DNA of 17,013 bases from an uncultured Caulobacteraceae bacterium (GCA_937967425.1 CALBST010000286.1:1-17013); one strand, 5' to 3'. Counted from the stretch's first letter, positions 7,618 through 15,690 are shown. Numbers and translations: made by a program. The notes: generated from the sequence alone by a model not told the origin.

Positions 7618-8693
7618 GTGGATTCGTCCGGCTCGATGGGGAGGAGAATTTTGAAAGCTGTGCGGCCCGGCGTGCTTTCGACTTCGATGCGGCCGTCGTG
7701 CCGGGCAATGATGTCTGCGGCGACGGTGAGGCCAAGCCCCATGCCATCGCGCTTTGTGGTGGCGAAAGCTTCGAACAAGCGGTCGGCGACATCGGGATGG
7801 AGGCCAGGCCCATTATCGACGATTTGCACCTCCAACTGCGCCCGGGCTGCGCCGCTCGCGGCGGACCGGAATTTGACGCCCGAGCGATACGAGGTCGAAA
7901 TCGCGATCTCGCCATCGGACTGATCGGCGACCGCTTCAGCCGCGTTCTTCGCGATATTGAGGAGCGCCTGGATCAATTGATCCAAGTCACCCCGCACTTG
8001 CGGCAAGCTCGGGTCATAACGCTCGCGGATCAGCACATTCGGCGCGCTAGAGCCGACCAATTTGCGCACGCGATCCAGTGCTTCGTGAATATTGAACCGC
8101 TCGAAACGCGGCGCGTCGACGGCGCCCAGCGGATCGATGCGATCCGTCAGCCGGCGCACACGATCAACTTCGTCCACAATGAGCTTCGCCAACGCCGCCG
8201 AGTCGGGGTCGTCAGCCCGCGAGATAAGTTGTGCAGCCGCGCGAATGCCTGCGAGCGGATTGCGCACCTCATGCGCCAATGTCCGCGCTGCCGAACTCGC
8301 GGCCGCTGGCGGCGCCGAACGCGCCCGTGGCGGACGCGTCAACACAAGCGCGATGTAGCCATTCTCCCCCACCGGAGCGGCAGCAACGCTTGCGTGCCCA
8401 AGCGCAAAGCCAGGTCCAACGAGCGCGACATCGGCCTCCGCCACACCGCTCGCGTCGCCAAGCGCGCGCCGGGCGAGTGCAATGATCGGCGCGTCAATGC
8501 CAAAGATTTCGTCCAGCCGGCGCCCCAACAGACCGCGTCCAACGCCAGCGAGCAATTCAGCGGCGGCGGCGTTCACAAAACGAATGCGTTCTCCGGCGTC
8601 GATCCCCAGCACTGGCGCCGGCAAAGCTTCCAGCCACCGCTCGGCGTCGGGCGTTGAAACCCGTGGCAGCGTGCGGGTGATCGGATCGCTCAT
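7614..8693 (-). CDS. ntrB: nitrogen sensor histidine kinase/phosphatase NtrB
   Basis: Cytosolic kinase and phosphatase of NtrC, normally controlled by PII proteins according to glutamine level. The 359 residues contain no membrane segment. A PAS domain (about 16-115) is followed by an Ala/Pro-rich linker (121-136), the dimerisation domain with phosphorylated H141 in AHEVRNPLAG, and the ATPase domain with N-box N246/N250 (LLNIAKNAAEA), DNGPG (293-297) and GMGLGL (317-322). Length and domain order are standard for NtrB and all catalytic motifs are intact. The ATG overlaps the dusB stop as ATGA (8690-8693), and its stop overlaps the ntrC start likewise, the usual dusB-ntrB-ntrC arrangement of alphaproteobacteria. 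With coupled translation the kinase and regulator should be made in a fixed ratio. Confidence 0.96.
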   Translation of the reverse strand: MSDPITRTLPRVSTPDAERWLEALPAPVLGIDAGERIRFVNAAAAELLAGVGRGLLGRRLDEIFGIDAPIIALARRALGDASGVAEADVALVGPGFALGHASVAAAPVGENGYIALVLTRPPRARSAPPAAASSAARTLAHEVRNPLAGIRAAAQLISRADDPDSAALAKLIVDEVDRVRRLTDRIDPLGAVDAPRFERFNIHEALDRVRKLVGSSAPNVLIRERYDPSLPQVRGDLDQLIQALLNIAKNAAEAVADQSDGEIAISTSYRSGVKFRSAASGAARAQLEVQIVDNGPGLHPDVADRLFEAFATTKRDGMGLGLTVAADIIARHDGRIEVESTPGRTAFKILLPIEPDEST

Positions 8694-9673
8694 GCCGCCG
8701 CCCGATCCGATCCGTCATCGAAGAGCTGGATCAGCGCCTCACGAACCTGCCTTGAATCTTCCAGCATACAGATGTTCTTGCGGACCTCTCGCGCATCCGC
8801 GCCAAACTCCGCATCGATCATCCAGGCGATATGCTTGCGCGCGATGCGGACGCCGAGCGCGCCTTCATAGAACTCGATTGTGTCGTCATAGAGCGCGAGC
8901 AAACTTTGCAGGAGGCGCCTGCGCGGCGGTGGCGAAACCTCGCCGCCTTGCTTCAGGGCTCTCTCGATCGCCGCAGGCAGCCATGGCTTGCCTTGCGCCG
9001 CGCGCCCCACCATCACGCCGCTCGCGCCGGAGAGCTCCAATGCGCGTCTAGCATCCGCCGCCGTGGCAATGTCGCCGTTGGCGATCACAGGGATGCGCAC
9101 CGCCTGCACGACGGGCGCGATCGCCGCCCAATCTGCAACGCCGCGGAAGAATTGGCTGCGCGTACGGCCATGGATCGTCAGCATGCGCACGCCGGCGTCT
9201 TCCGCGCGCTTGGCCATCTCCGGCGCGTTGAGTGAGCCTTCATCCCAACCCAAGCGCATCTTCAGCGTCACCGGCAGTTTCGTCGCGCTCACCGTCGCTT
9301 CGACCAAGCGCATCGCATGATCGGGCTCACGCATGAGCGCGGAGCCACAGAGGCCGCTCGTCACGCTCTTGGACGGGCAGCCCATGTTGATGTCGATCAC
9401 GTCGGCGCCGGCGGCTTCGGCGAGCCGCGCGCCTTCCGCCATCCATTCCGCATCGCGGCCGGCGAGTTGGATCACAAGCGGCGCAATCACGCCCGCACCG
9501 GCTGCGCGGCGAACCATATCGATGCGCGCCCGCGCCAGCTGGTCGGAGGCCACCATTTCTGAGACGCAGTACTGGCCGCCGAATGCTTTGACCTGGCGGC
9601 GGAACGGGATGTCGGTCACGCCCGCCATCGGTGCGAGCGAGACAAGAGGCGGTTTTTCGTTCAAATCGAACAC
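8690..9673 (-). CDS. dusB: tRNA-dihydrouridine synthase DusB (NifR3)
   Basis: FMN- and NADPH-dependent enzyme that reduces uridines in the tRNA D-loop to dihydrouridine. The 327 residues form the TIM barrel of the Dus family with LAPMAGVTD (13-21), catalytic C99 in INMGCPSKSV, K138 in TLKMRLGW, H168 in TIHGRTRSQ and the phosphate-binding NGDI (199-202) and GRAAQGKPW (223-231), followed by the C-terminal helical tRNA-binding domain. The start is a GTG at 9673; a GGGG lies about eight bases upstream, and MFDLNEKPPLVSLAPMAGV matches the usual N-terminus. It is the first gene of the ntr block and so is probably driven from the 99-nt gap shared with ispDF. Its historical name, NifR3, reflects this neighbourhood rather than a role in nitrogen control. 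Confidence 0.95.
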   Translation of the reverse strand: MFDLNEKPPLVSLAPMAGVTDIPFRRQVKAFGGQYCVSEMVASDQLARARIDMVRRAAGAGVIAPLVIQLAGRDAEWMAEGARLAEAAGADVIDINMGCPSKSVTSGLCGSALMREPDHAMRLVEATVSATKLPVTLKMRLGWDEGSLNAPEMAKRAEDAGVRMLTIHGRTRSQFFRGVADWAAIAPVVQAVRIPVIANGDIATAADARRALELSGASGVMVGRAAQGKPWLPAAIERALKQGGEVSPPPRRRLLQSLLALYDDTIEFYEGALGVRIARKHIAWMIDAEFGADAREVRKNICMLEDSRQVREALIQLFDDGSDRAAA

Positions 9674-9695
9674 TCAGCACCCCAATTCGAGAGGG

Positions 9696-9725
9696 AGCTT
9701 AGGGCGCCTAAAAAGCGGGCGCCAA
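9696..9725 (-). promoter_or_regulatory. weak candidate promoter for dusB-ntr block
   Basis: In the divergent 99-nt gap, the minus strand has a -35-like TTGGCG (9725-9720), the same hexamer as in the hfq candidate, and an 18-base spacer before TAAGCT (9701-9696), which matches only three of six -10 positions. Two copies of the self-complementary GGCGCC (9703-9708 and 9718-9723) flank an A/T-rich core in this stretch. A promoter must lie in or near this gap because nothing upstream is co-directional, but the exact site is not secure. Confidence 0.2.
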
Positions 9726-9772
9726 GGGTTTTATGCTGCGATGCAACATCCAGACGCTGAGTTTCTCCAGTC

Positions 9773-10921
9773 ATGAAGTTCGCGGCGATCATAGTGGCCG
9801 GCGGACGCGGAGAGCGTGCTGGCGGAGAAATACCGAAACAATACAGACCTTTGCTCGGCCGCCCTGTGATCGCCTGGTCGGCTTCCGCCTTCGCTCAGGC
9901 GGGCGCGGCCGAGATTGTCATCGCCTGCGCGCATGACCACGCCGATCTCTGCCGCAGTGCGACGAGCGGGATTCCCGGGGTGCGGATCGTCAATGGCGGG
10001 GGAACCCGAACGGCCTCCGTGCGGGCCGCTTTGGCCGCGGTCGGCGATGCCGGGTTCATCATGATCCACGACGCTGCGCGGCCAGGGCTCTCCCCTCCTC
10101 TCGTGCAATCGCTTCTCGCCACGCTGGCCGAAGGGGCCGCCGCCGCCGCGCCCGCACTTGCGCTGCCCGACACATTGCGGCGCGCGGATGCTTCGGGCCG
10201 CATCATCGAAGACATCGCGCGCGATGGCGTCATGCGCATTCAAACGCCGCAAGCATTTCGCGCCGACGTCTTGCGCGCGGCGTACGGCACGCTCGCCCCG
10301 GATGCCTCAATGACCGACGACGTCGCCGTGGTGCGCGCGCATGGCGCCGAAGCGGTGCTCATCGAAGGCGACGCCAAGCTTATGAAGATCACCTATCCAG
10401 AGGATATGGCCATGCTTGAGAGCATGCTCGGCGGCGAACGCATCACTTGCGTCGGTCATGGTGTCGACGCCCACCGCTTCGGCGAAGGTAGCTTCGTCAC
10501 GCTCTGTGGCGTTCAGATTCCGCACAACAAGGGTCTTGTCGGCCACTCAGACGCTGACGCCGGTTGGCATGCTTTGGTGGACGCTATTCTTGGCGCCCTC
10601 GGCGAGGGCGATATCGGCGCCCACTTTCCGCCCAGCGATCCGCAGTGGAAAGGCGCCGCCTCCGAACGCTTCCTTCGTCACGCCGCCAAACTTGCCGCCG
10701 ACGCAGGCGCTCGCATCGTGCATGTCGATGTAACACTCCTGTGCGAACGCCCGAAGATCGGTCCGTACCGCGAAGCGATGCGCGCCCGCACCGCCGAGGT
10801 GCTAGGGCTGCCGCTCTCGCGGGTCAGCGTGAAGGCGACGACCACCGAACGCATGGGCTTTCTCGGTCGCGAGGAAGGTCTCGCCGCGCAGGCTACGGCG
10901 ACGGTTGATCGCCCGGCGTAG
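9773..10921 (+). CDS. ispDF: bifunctional IspD/IspF (MEP pathway)
   Basis: A fused enzyme for two non-consecutive steps of the MEP isoprenoid pathway. The N-terminal IspD domain (1-220) transfers CMP to 2-C-methyl-D-erythritol 4-phosphate; it has the nucleotide-binding AGGRGERAGGEIPKQY (9-24, with K22), HDAARP (99-104) and TPQAF (158-162). The C-terminal IspF domain (about 225-382) makes the cyclic diphosphate; its zinc ligands are D232 and H234 in VDAHRF and H266 in GHSDADAGWH, followed by GDIGAHFP (279-286). Such fusions are common in alphaproteobacteria, and 382 residues is the usual size. The ATG has only a weak upstream binding site. The gene diverges from dusB, and its last 29 bases overlap the 3' end of the convergent membrane-protein gene. 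Confidence 0.96.
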   Translation: MKFAAIIVAGGRGERAGGEIPKQYRPLLGRPVIAWSASAFAQAGAAEIVIACAHDHADLCRSATSGIPGVRIVNGGGTRTASVRAALAAVGDAGFIMIHDAARPGLSPPLVQSLLATLAEGAAAAAPALALPDTLRRADASGRIIEDIARDGVMRIQTPQAFRADVLRAAYGTLAPDASMTDDVAVVRAHGAEAVLIEGDAKLMKITYPEDMAMLESMLGGERITCVGHGVDAHRFGEGSFVTLCGVQIPHNKGLVGHSDADAGWHALVDAILGALGEGDIGAHFPPSDPQWKGAASERFLRHAAKLAADAGARIVHVDVTLLCERPKIGPYREAMRARTAEVLGLPLSRVSVKATTTERMGFLGREEGLAAQATATVDRPA

Positions 10922-13577
10922 GCTCTGCTGCCCGCGTCGTCGCCTGCTGGCACTCATCCAAGTAAGTGTAGATGCGGCAGGTCTCGACGCCTGAGAGCCC
11001 CTCCCACAGCGCGCGTGGCAGATTGATGTAATCGTCGGTCCAACCGCGTCCCGGCGGCGCTTCAAACACGCGCCAATCTGGATTGAGCGCCAGAACGCCC
11101 ATCGTCTCCGGCGATTTCGCTATGATCATCACGCTCGCCGCAAGCCCGCCATAGTAGGAAACGTAGGGCTGCTCGAAACGATCGCTGATCCGGTAGAGGT
11201 ACGGCGCGTTCAGATCGCGCGCCACACGGGCGGCTTCCGAAACCAACGCCAAATTCCGGTTAGACAAGTGCAGAACGACGATGCCGCGATCACTCAGCTT
11301 GCTGAGGTAGAGCGCAATCGCTTCACGCGTCAGCAGGTGCGCTGGGATCGCGTCGGACGAGAAAGCATCTACGACGATGACATCAAACTCGCCATCGGGC
11401 TCTTCTGCGATCTGCAGGCGCGCATCACCCAGTTCGATGCGCGCATTCGGCTGACACGCCGGTACGAACGTGAAATCACCGCCCGGACGCGCCGCCAAGC
11501 GAACGACAGCTGGATCGATTTCGAAGATGGTCAGATGGTCGCTCGGGCGCATTAAGCACGCGGTCGATCCGGTGCCCAGGCCGATCAGCGCCAAACGCGA
11601 ATTGGCGCCCGTGCTCAGGCCCGCCAGGATGGCTTCGCCGAGCGCCGTGCGCGGATGATAATAGGTGAGCGGCTGGCGCTCGAAGCGCGGATCGGCGATC
11701 TGCGCGCCATGAATGGTGGTGCCGTGCATGAGGATGCGCAGCGGCGGCGTGTCTGGCTGTGCGCGATCGGCGAACTCGCGCGTACGCAGGACGCCGAAGA
11801 AACTACGCTCCTGCGTGATGATCCGCGAACCGCGCGTTTCGTCGATGAAGATGATTGTGAACGCCACCAGCACGATGGCGGCGAGCGCCCATGGCCGGCC
11901 ACGATTGAAGAAGATTGCGACGCCGCAAAAGAGAATGCTGGTGATCGTCAGCAGATTGGCGTCAACCCCGCCTGCGCGGATCAGCAACATCAGGATCAGC
12001 ACCGTCGACGCCAGCGCCGCGCCCAAGCCCCAGTCGGCGACGCGCTTGTTGTCCTTGCGGGGCAGAATCGTGCCGTGGACGGCGAACGCCAGCACCAGGA
12101 AGCTCGTGCCCATGAGCAGCGCGCCCCAAGGCTGGCGCGCGACGACGCGTGTCGTTTCTTCGGTCTCGGCGGTGACGAACACCTGCGGCATGTTGAAGGC
12201 GATGTAGATGACGAGGATGGCGTGAACAGCGGCGACGCCAAGGAACGCGTAGCGATAGGCGGCGGGCCTGTTCTCATCGCTCCAGCCGGCGGCGAGCACC
12301 GCCGCCCCAGCGCCAAGCGCGCCGATGATCAGCACCGAATCCAATGGCGCCCAGCGCAGCAACACCGGCGCCAGCAAGCCGACGAGGATCGCAGCGGCGA
12401 GGGAGGCATCGACCAAACGCGGCGTGTCGCTCTGCTCGCGCGGCCGGAACAAACACGCCGCCGCGAGCGCGAGCGGATATTCATAGACGTTGTTGAAAAT
12501 CAGCGGCGCCGCCAGCGCCGCGAACGCGCCGCCCACCACCCCGCCAAGCGAGACGAACAGATAGAATTCGGTTAGCCGATCTGCACTCGGCCGCGAACGC
12601 GCGAGCGCCAGATGGCAGATCAGCGCGCTGAAGAAGAAGCCCCCGAGGATGCCCGTGACCGACCACAGCCAGTTGCCCGACGCGTAGTAGGACATAATCA
12701 TCAGCGCGAGCGCGACCGGCTGGATGAACAATGTTCCTGCTTCCATCCTCTCGCTGCCGCGCGCGAACGCGAGAACGAACGTCAGCAAGTAGAGCGCCAG
12801 CGGTACGACCCAGAGCATCGGCGCCGAGGCGACATCGGTGGAGATGTGCAGCGTGACGCCAAGCGAGAGCGCTGAGGGCACTGCGGCAGCAGCGACCCAA
12901 TAGCCGCGCTCGCGCCAACTCGGCGCCGGACCGGTGTGCTCAAGCGGCTTTGGCGTTTCGCCGTGCGAAGTGATCGCCATCGCCGCCGCGAGCGCGATCA
13001 GCGCGCCGACGAGCACATAGCCGAGCGACCATGCAGCAGCTTGCGCGTGCGCGCCTAGCAAAGGCTCAATGAGCGCCGGATACGCGAGCAAGCCTGCAAA
13101 GCTGCCGAGATTGCTTGCGGCGTAAAGGTAATATGGATCGCTGGCGTCAGCGCGCCCCGTTCGCGCGTACCATGCCTGCAGCAGTGGCGCGGTGGCCGAG
13201 GCGGCGGCGAATGGTGCGCCGACTGAAAGCGCCAGCACGCCGATCAGCCACCATACCGGATGCTCGGAGCTTGGCTCGCCAAGCAGCGTCGTCACCTGCA
13301 CCGGCAGCACGAACCACGCCGCCACGAGCACTAGGCCGTGCACCGCCGCCTGAATGCGCAAATCCTTCACGCGGGCGAGCAAGTGCGCGTAAAGGTAGCC
13401 ACTCAACAGCGCCGCCTGGAAGAACGCCATCGACGTGTTCCAGACCTGCGGGCTGCCGCCCAAGAGCGGCGTCACCATGCGTGCAAACAACGGCTGCAGC
13501 ACGAAGATCAGCGCGGCGCTTGAGAACAGCGCCAGGATGAACACGGGCGCTGCAATGCGTCGCGCTATGGCTTCCAT
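10893..13577 (-). CDS. multi-pass membrane protein with spermidine-synthase-like domain
   Basis: An 894-residue fusion of a large membrane region and a C-terminal methyltransferase-fold domain of the spermidine synthase-like type. Roughly 17-19 hydrophobic stretches fill residues 11-580, the first being PVFILALFSSAALIFVLQ. The C-terminal domain (about 605-870) has the nucleotide-binding IGLGTGS (665-671), acidic FEID (685-688), GDAR (717-720), VVDAFSSDAIPAHLLT (735-750) and WTDDYINLP near 846-854. The family aspartates are present, but the usual D-x-T-D-P-x-G-P active-site stretch is replaced by DAFSSDAIP, so polyamine synthesis cannot be assumed; substrate is unknown. I start at ATG 13577, where GGGAGGG lies close upstream; a GTG at 13619 would add 14 poor-quality residues. 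It converges on ispDF with a 29-nt overlap and diverges from the cinA-type gene. Relatives are usually named fused MFS/spermidine synthase. Confidence 0.85.
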   Translation of the reverse strand: MEAIARRIAAPVFILALFSSAALIFVLQPLFARMVTPLLGGSPQVWNTSMAFFQAALLSGYLYAHLLARVKDLRIQAAVHGLVLVAAWFVLPVQVTTLLGEPSSEHPVWWLIGVLALSVGAPFAAASATAPLLQAWYARTGRADASDPYYLYAASNLGSFAGLLAYPALIEPLLGAHAQAAAWSLGYVLVGALIALAAAMAITSHGETPKPLEHTGPAPSWRERGYWVAAAAVPSALSLGVTLHISTDVASAPMLWVVPLALYLLTFVLAFARGSERMEAGTLFIQPVALALMIMSYYASGNWLWSVTGILGGFFFSALICHLALARSRPSADRLTEFYLFVSLGGVVGGAFAALAAPLIFNNVYEYPLALAAACLFRPREQSDTPRLVDASLAAAILVGLLAPVLLRWAPLDSVLIIGALGAGAAVLAAGWSDENRPAAYRYAFLGVAAVHAILVIYIAFNMPQVFVTAETEETTRVVARQPWGALLMGTSFLVLAFAVHGTILPRKDNKRVADWGLGAALASTVLILMLLIRAGGVDANLLTITSILFCGVAIFFNRGRPWALAAIVLVAFTIIFIDETRGSRIITQERSFFGVLRTREFADRAQPDTPPLRILMHGTTIHGAQIADPRFERQPLTYYHPRTALGEAILAGLSTGANSRLALIGLGTGSTACLMRPSDHLTIFEIDPAVVRLAARPGGDFTFVPACQPNARIELGDARLQIAEEPDGEFDVIVVDAFSSDAIPAHLLTREAIALYLSKLSDRGIVVLHLSNRNLALVSEAARVARDLNAPYLYRISDRFEQPYVSYYGGLAASVMIIAKSPETMGVLALNPDWRVFEAPPGRGWTDDYINLPRALWEGLSGVETCRIYTYLDECQQATTRAAEPTPGDQPSP

Positions 13578-13661
13578 GGTCCCTCCCGGCATGGGCGCCT
13601 TCTGCCATTGTGCGCCCACTTATGGAATGGACATTCGCCGTGGTGCGGCCACACTTGCAGC

Positions 13662-14153
13662 ATGGCTCTTCCTCTGAATTACGAGCGCGCGGACGATCTG
13701 CTGAAGCAGACCAAGGCGCGCGGCTACACCATTGCCACGGCGGAAAGTTGCACGGGCGGATTGATCGCCGCATCGCTCGCAGCGGTGCCTGGCGCCTCCG
13801 CTTCGCTGGAGCGCGGCTTCGTCACCTATTCCAATGCAGCCAAGACCGAACTGCTCGGCGTACCCGCCGAACTCATCCGCGTGCACGGCGCTGTCAGCCG
13901 TGAAGTCGCTTTGGCGATGGTCGCCGGCGCGCTGGCGCATAGCCCCGCTGACATTGCCGTGGCGGTGACAGGCATCGCCGGTCCCGATGGGGGCACGGCG
14001 GAGAAGCCCGTGGGCCTCGTGCACATCGCCGCGGCACGCCGTGGAGGTGCGACATTGCATGAGGAGAGGCGCTTCGGCGCGATTGGACGGCACGATGTTC
14101 AAGCGGAAACGGTAGCCGCCGCGTTTGATATGATGAAGCGTGTGTTGGTCTAG
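13662..14153 (+). CDS. CinA C-terminal domain protein, PncC-type NMN amidase
   Basis: A 163-residue stand-alone CinA C-terminal domain. Characterised relatives (PncC) hydrolyse nicotinamide mononucleotide to nicotinate mononucleotide and ammonia, recycling pyridine nucleotide. Key motifs are TAESCTGGLIAA (26-37, with predicted nucleophile S29), RGFVTYSNAAKTELLGV (51-67) and AVTGIAGPDGGTAEKPVGLV (101-120). The N-terminal molybdopterin-binding-like domain of full CinA is absent, as is normal for this subfamily. The ATG at 13662 has no clear ribosome binding site, but MALPLNYERADDLL is a natural beginning; a TTG at 13608 would add 18 non-conserved residues. In many alphaproteobacteria this gene directly follows ispDF; here a reversed membrane-protein gene lies between them. 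It ends 106 nt before the convergent ratA-type gene. Confidence 0.92.
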   Translation: MALPLNYERADDLLKQTKARGYTIATAESCTGGLIAASLAAVPGASASLERGFVTYSNAAKTELLGVPAELIRVHGAVSREVALAMVAGALAHSPADIAVAVTGIAGPDGGTAEKPVGLVHIAAARRGGATLHEERRFGAIGRHDVQAETVAAAFDMMKRVLV

Positions 14154-14161
14154 CGCCCTCA

Positions 14162-14255
14162 CTTGGACCGCCGGCGTCCCGCCGGCGGAAGTGTTTCGAG
14201 CGCGCAAGGCCAATCAGAATTTGGTACGCCGCCGGCGAGACGCCGGCGGTCCAAG
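14162..14255. repeat. REP-like twin-hairpin inverted repeat
   Basis: Two 27-base arms, 14162-14188 and 14229-14255, are inverted copies of each other with one mismatch, separated by 40 bases. Each arm is also a hairpin on its own: CCGCCGGCG pairs with CGCCGGCGG around a three-base loop (TCC at 14177-14179, AGA at 14238-14240). Each carries the outer flank CTTGGA or its complement. Nested palindromes in opposite orientation between convergent genes are the form of paired REP (BIME) elements. The structure may also act as a two-way terminator or RNA-stabilising end for the cinA-type and ratA-type genes; no T-run follows either hairpin. Confidence 0.8.
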
Positions 14256-14259
14256 ATGA

Positions 14260-14712
14260 CTAGCCCAGCCGCCGCTTCGCTTCGCGTTCGAACGCCTGCA
14301 TGATTTTCGACGCTAGCTTGTCTTTATTGGCGGAGATCGCAGCTTGCAGCACCGGGTTCTTGAATTCGTAGGCGATCCAGTAGCGCACCTGTGCGCCCGT
14401 CTCGTGCGGCTTGAACCACCATCTATTCGCCAGCGAGTGCAGTGGGCCTCTCACCAGCGCCACTTCCACCTCCCCTTTCGCGGGCTCGCAGCGCACGCTG
14501 GTTGAGAACGTCACTTTGATCGCCTGCCAACCCACGTCAGCCTCGGCGACGCCGGCCCAACCGCCTGCCTCGCGCGGTTCTTCCTTGGTGACGCGCATCG
14601 ATTTCAGGAACGGCACGAACTCGGGATAGACGCGCACGTCGCCGACCAAGCGGCACAAGTCCTCGGGCGCGTACGGCAGTATGCGTTCGGCCTCGATGAC
14701 TGTGCGTGGCAT
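14260..14712 (-). CDS. RatA/Coq10-family START-domain protein
   Basis: A 150-residue single-domain protein of the SRPBCC/START (polyketide cyclase) fold. The N-terminal MPRTVIEAERILPYAPEDL, the following VGDVRVYPEFVPF (about 23-35), and the C-terminal amphipathic helix are typical of the Coq10/RatA family. In mitochondria Coq10 binds ubiquinone and supports its synthesis and function, which is the likelier role in an alphaproteobacterium. Many databases call it a RatA toxin after a report that the E. coli protein blocks ribosome subunit joining; there is no antitoxin gene here and I do not favour that role. I start at 14712, one base after the lipA stop (TGA, C, ATG), so it is probably translated from the lipA message. 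An ATG at 14736 would overlap lipA and add eight residues without family similarity. Confidence 0.88.
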   Translation of the reverse strand: MPRTVIEAERILPYAPEDLCRLVGDVRVYPEFVPFLKSMRVTKEEPREAGGWAGVAEADVGWQAIKVTFSTSVRCEPAKGEVEVALVRGPLHSLANRWWFKPHETGAQVRYWIAYEFKNPVLQAAISANKDKLASKIMQAFEREAKRRLG

Positions 14713-14713
14713 C

Positions 14714-15679
14714 TCAGTCGTTAGATAAGGCCACACGCGCCGCTTTCAGCCGCGCGAAATCGTCGCCGGCATGGTGCGAGGAGCGCGTCAGCGGGCTCGC
14801 CGAGACCATCAGGAAGCCCTTGGCGTAGGCGATGGTCTCTAACGCCTTGAACTCGTCCGGCGTCCAGAAGCGATCGATGGCGGCGTGCTTCTTCGTCGGC
14901 TGCAAGTACTGGCCGATGGTGAGGAAATCGACGCCCGCGACGCGCAGATCGTCCATCACCTGCAGCACTTCGTCCTTGGCTTCGCCGAGGCCGACCATGA
15001 GGCCGGATTTCGTGAACTGCTTGGGATCGCGCTGCTTCACCGAGTCGAGCAGGCGCAGCGACTGGTAGTAGCGCGCGCCCGGGCGGATCGAATGATAGAG
15101 CCGCGGCACGGTTTCGAGATTGTGGTTGAACACGTCCGGCGCTGCATCGATGACGCGCTCGGCGGCGCCAGGCTTGCGCAGGAAGTCCGGCGTCAGAATT
15201 TCGATGGTCGTCTCTGGCGCGGCGCGGCGCACAGCTTGGATCGTCTGCACGAAGTGATCGGCGCCGCCGTCTTCGAGATCGTCGCGATCGACCGACGTGA
15301 TGACGACGTGCTTCAGCCCCATCTGCGCTGTCGCGAAGGCGACGTTCTCAGGTTCGGCCAAATCGAGCGGCAGCGGTTTGCCGGTGGCGACATTGCAGAA
15401 GCTGCACGCGCGCGTGCAAATGCCGCCGAGGATCATGAAGGTGGCGTGCTTCTGGCTCCAGCACTCGCCGATGTTCGGACAGCCCGCCTCCTCGCAGACC
15501 GTGTGCAGCTTCAGATCGCGCACCAGCTCTTTCGTCTGGTGGTAGCCGAGGCTGGTCGGCGCCTTCACCCGGATCCAGTCCGGCTTGCGCGGCGATGCAT
15601 TATCGGGCCGCCCCTCTTTTTCGGGGTGGCGGGGGCGGTTTGGGTCGCCTCCCTGGCGCAAATCAATCAGCGTGGGCAC
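14714..15679 (-). CDS. lipA: lipoyl synthase LipA
   Basis: Radical SAM enzyme that inserts two sulfur atoms into octanoyl chains on lipoyl domains of 2-oxoacid dehydrogenases and the glycine cleavage system. The 321 residues include the auxiliary-cluster cysteines C62, C67 and C73 ([12 protein letters not shown]), the radical SAM cysteines C88, C92 and C95 (CTRACSFC), and RSS at 299-301, whose serine ligates the auxiliary cluster. All ligands are present and the length is normal. The only possible in-frame start is GTG at 15679; the frame upstream has no ATG, GTG, CTG or TTG before a stop at 15754. The nearest strong binding site, GGAGG, is 14 bases upstream and instead sits three bases before an out-of-frame ATG at 15690. 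The gene is followed by the ratA-type gene after one base. Confidence 0.96.
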   Translation of the reverse strand: MPTLIDLRQGGDPNRPRHPEKEGRPDNASPRKPDWIRVKAPTSLGYHQTKELVRDLKLHTVCEEAGCPNIGECWSQKHATFMILGGICTRACSFCNVATGKPLPLDLAEPENVAFATAQMGLKHVVITSVDRDDLEDGGADHFVQTIQAVRRAAPETTIEILTPDFLRKPGAAERVIDAAPDVFNHNLETVPRLYHSIRPGARYYQSLRLLDSVKQRDPKQFTKSGLMVGLGEAKDEVLQVMDDLRVAGVDFLTIGQYLQPTKKHAAIDRFWTPDEFKALETIAYAKGFLMVSASPLTRSSHHAGDDFARLKAARVALSND

Positions 15680-15690
15680 GCCGCCAACAT
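15667..15690 (-). other. possible leader peptide reading across the lipA start
   Basis: An out-of-frame ATG at 15690, three bases after a GGAGG sequence, opens a seven-codon frame (MLAACPR) that crosses the lipA GTG start and stops with TGA at 15667-15669. Ribosomes ending there are only a few bases past the lipA start and could re-initiate. The binding-site spacing is short for both starts, and the frame is so small that chance is a real possibility. Confidence 0.2.

Noticed and set aside
7970..7983. Perfect 14-base palindrome GGATCAATTGATCC
   Set aside because: It lies in the ntrB coding region, and about one 14-base palindrome is expected by chance in 17 kb.
7608..8657. A 349-codon plus-strand open frame opposite ntrB
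   Set aside because: Antisense shadow of a GC-rich gene; the minus-strand NtrB has every kinase motif.
9703..9723. Two GGCGCC copies as a terminator or operator in the dusB/ispDF gap
   Set aside because: GGCGCC is frequent in DNA this GC-rich, and a terminator between divergent genes makes little sense.
11655..12575. A 306-codon plus-strand open frame inside the membrane-protein gene
   Set aside because: Highly charged composition with no recognisable domain; it is the complement of hydrophobic membrane-segment codons.
13608..13661. TTG start at 13608 extending the cinA-type protein by 18 residues
   Set aside because: The added residues show no family similarity and the internal ATG at 13662 gives the normal length.
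14260..14712. Toxin of a RatA toxin-antitoxin system
   Set aside because: No antitoxin partner gene is present; the gene is coupled to lipA and fits the Coq10 ubiquinone-binding family.
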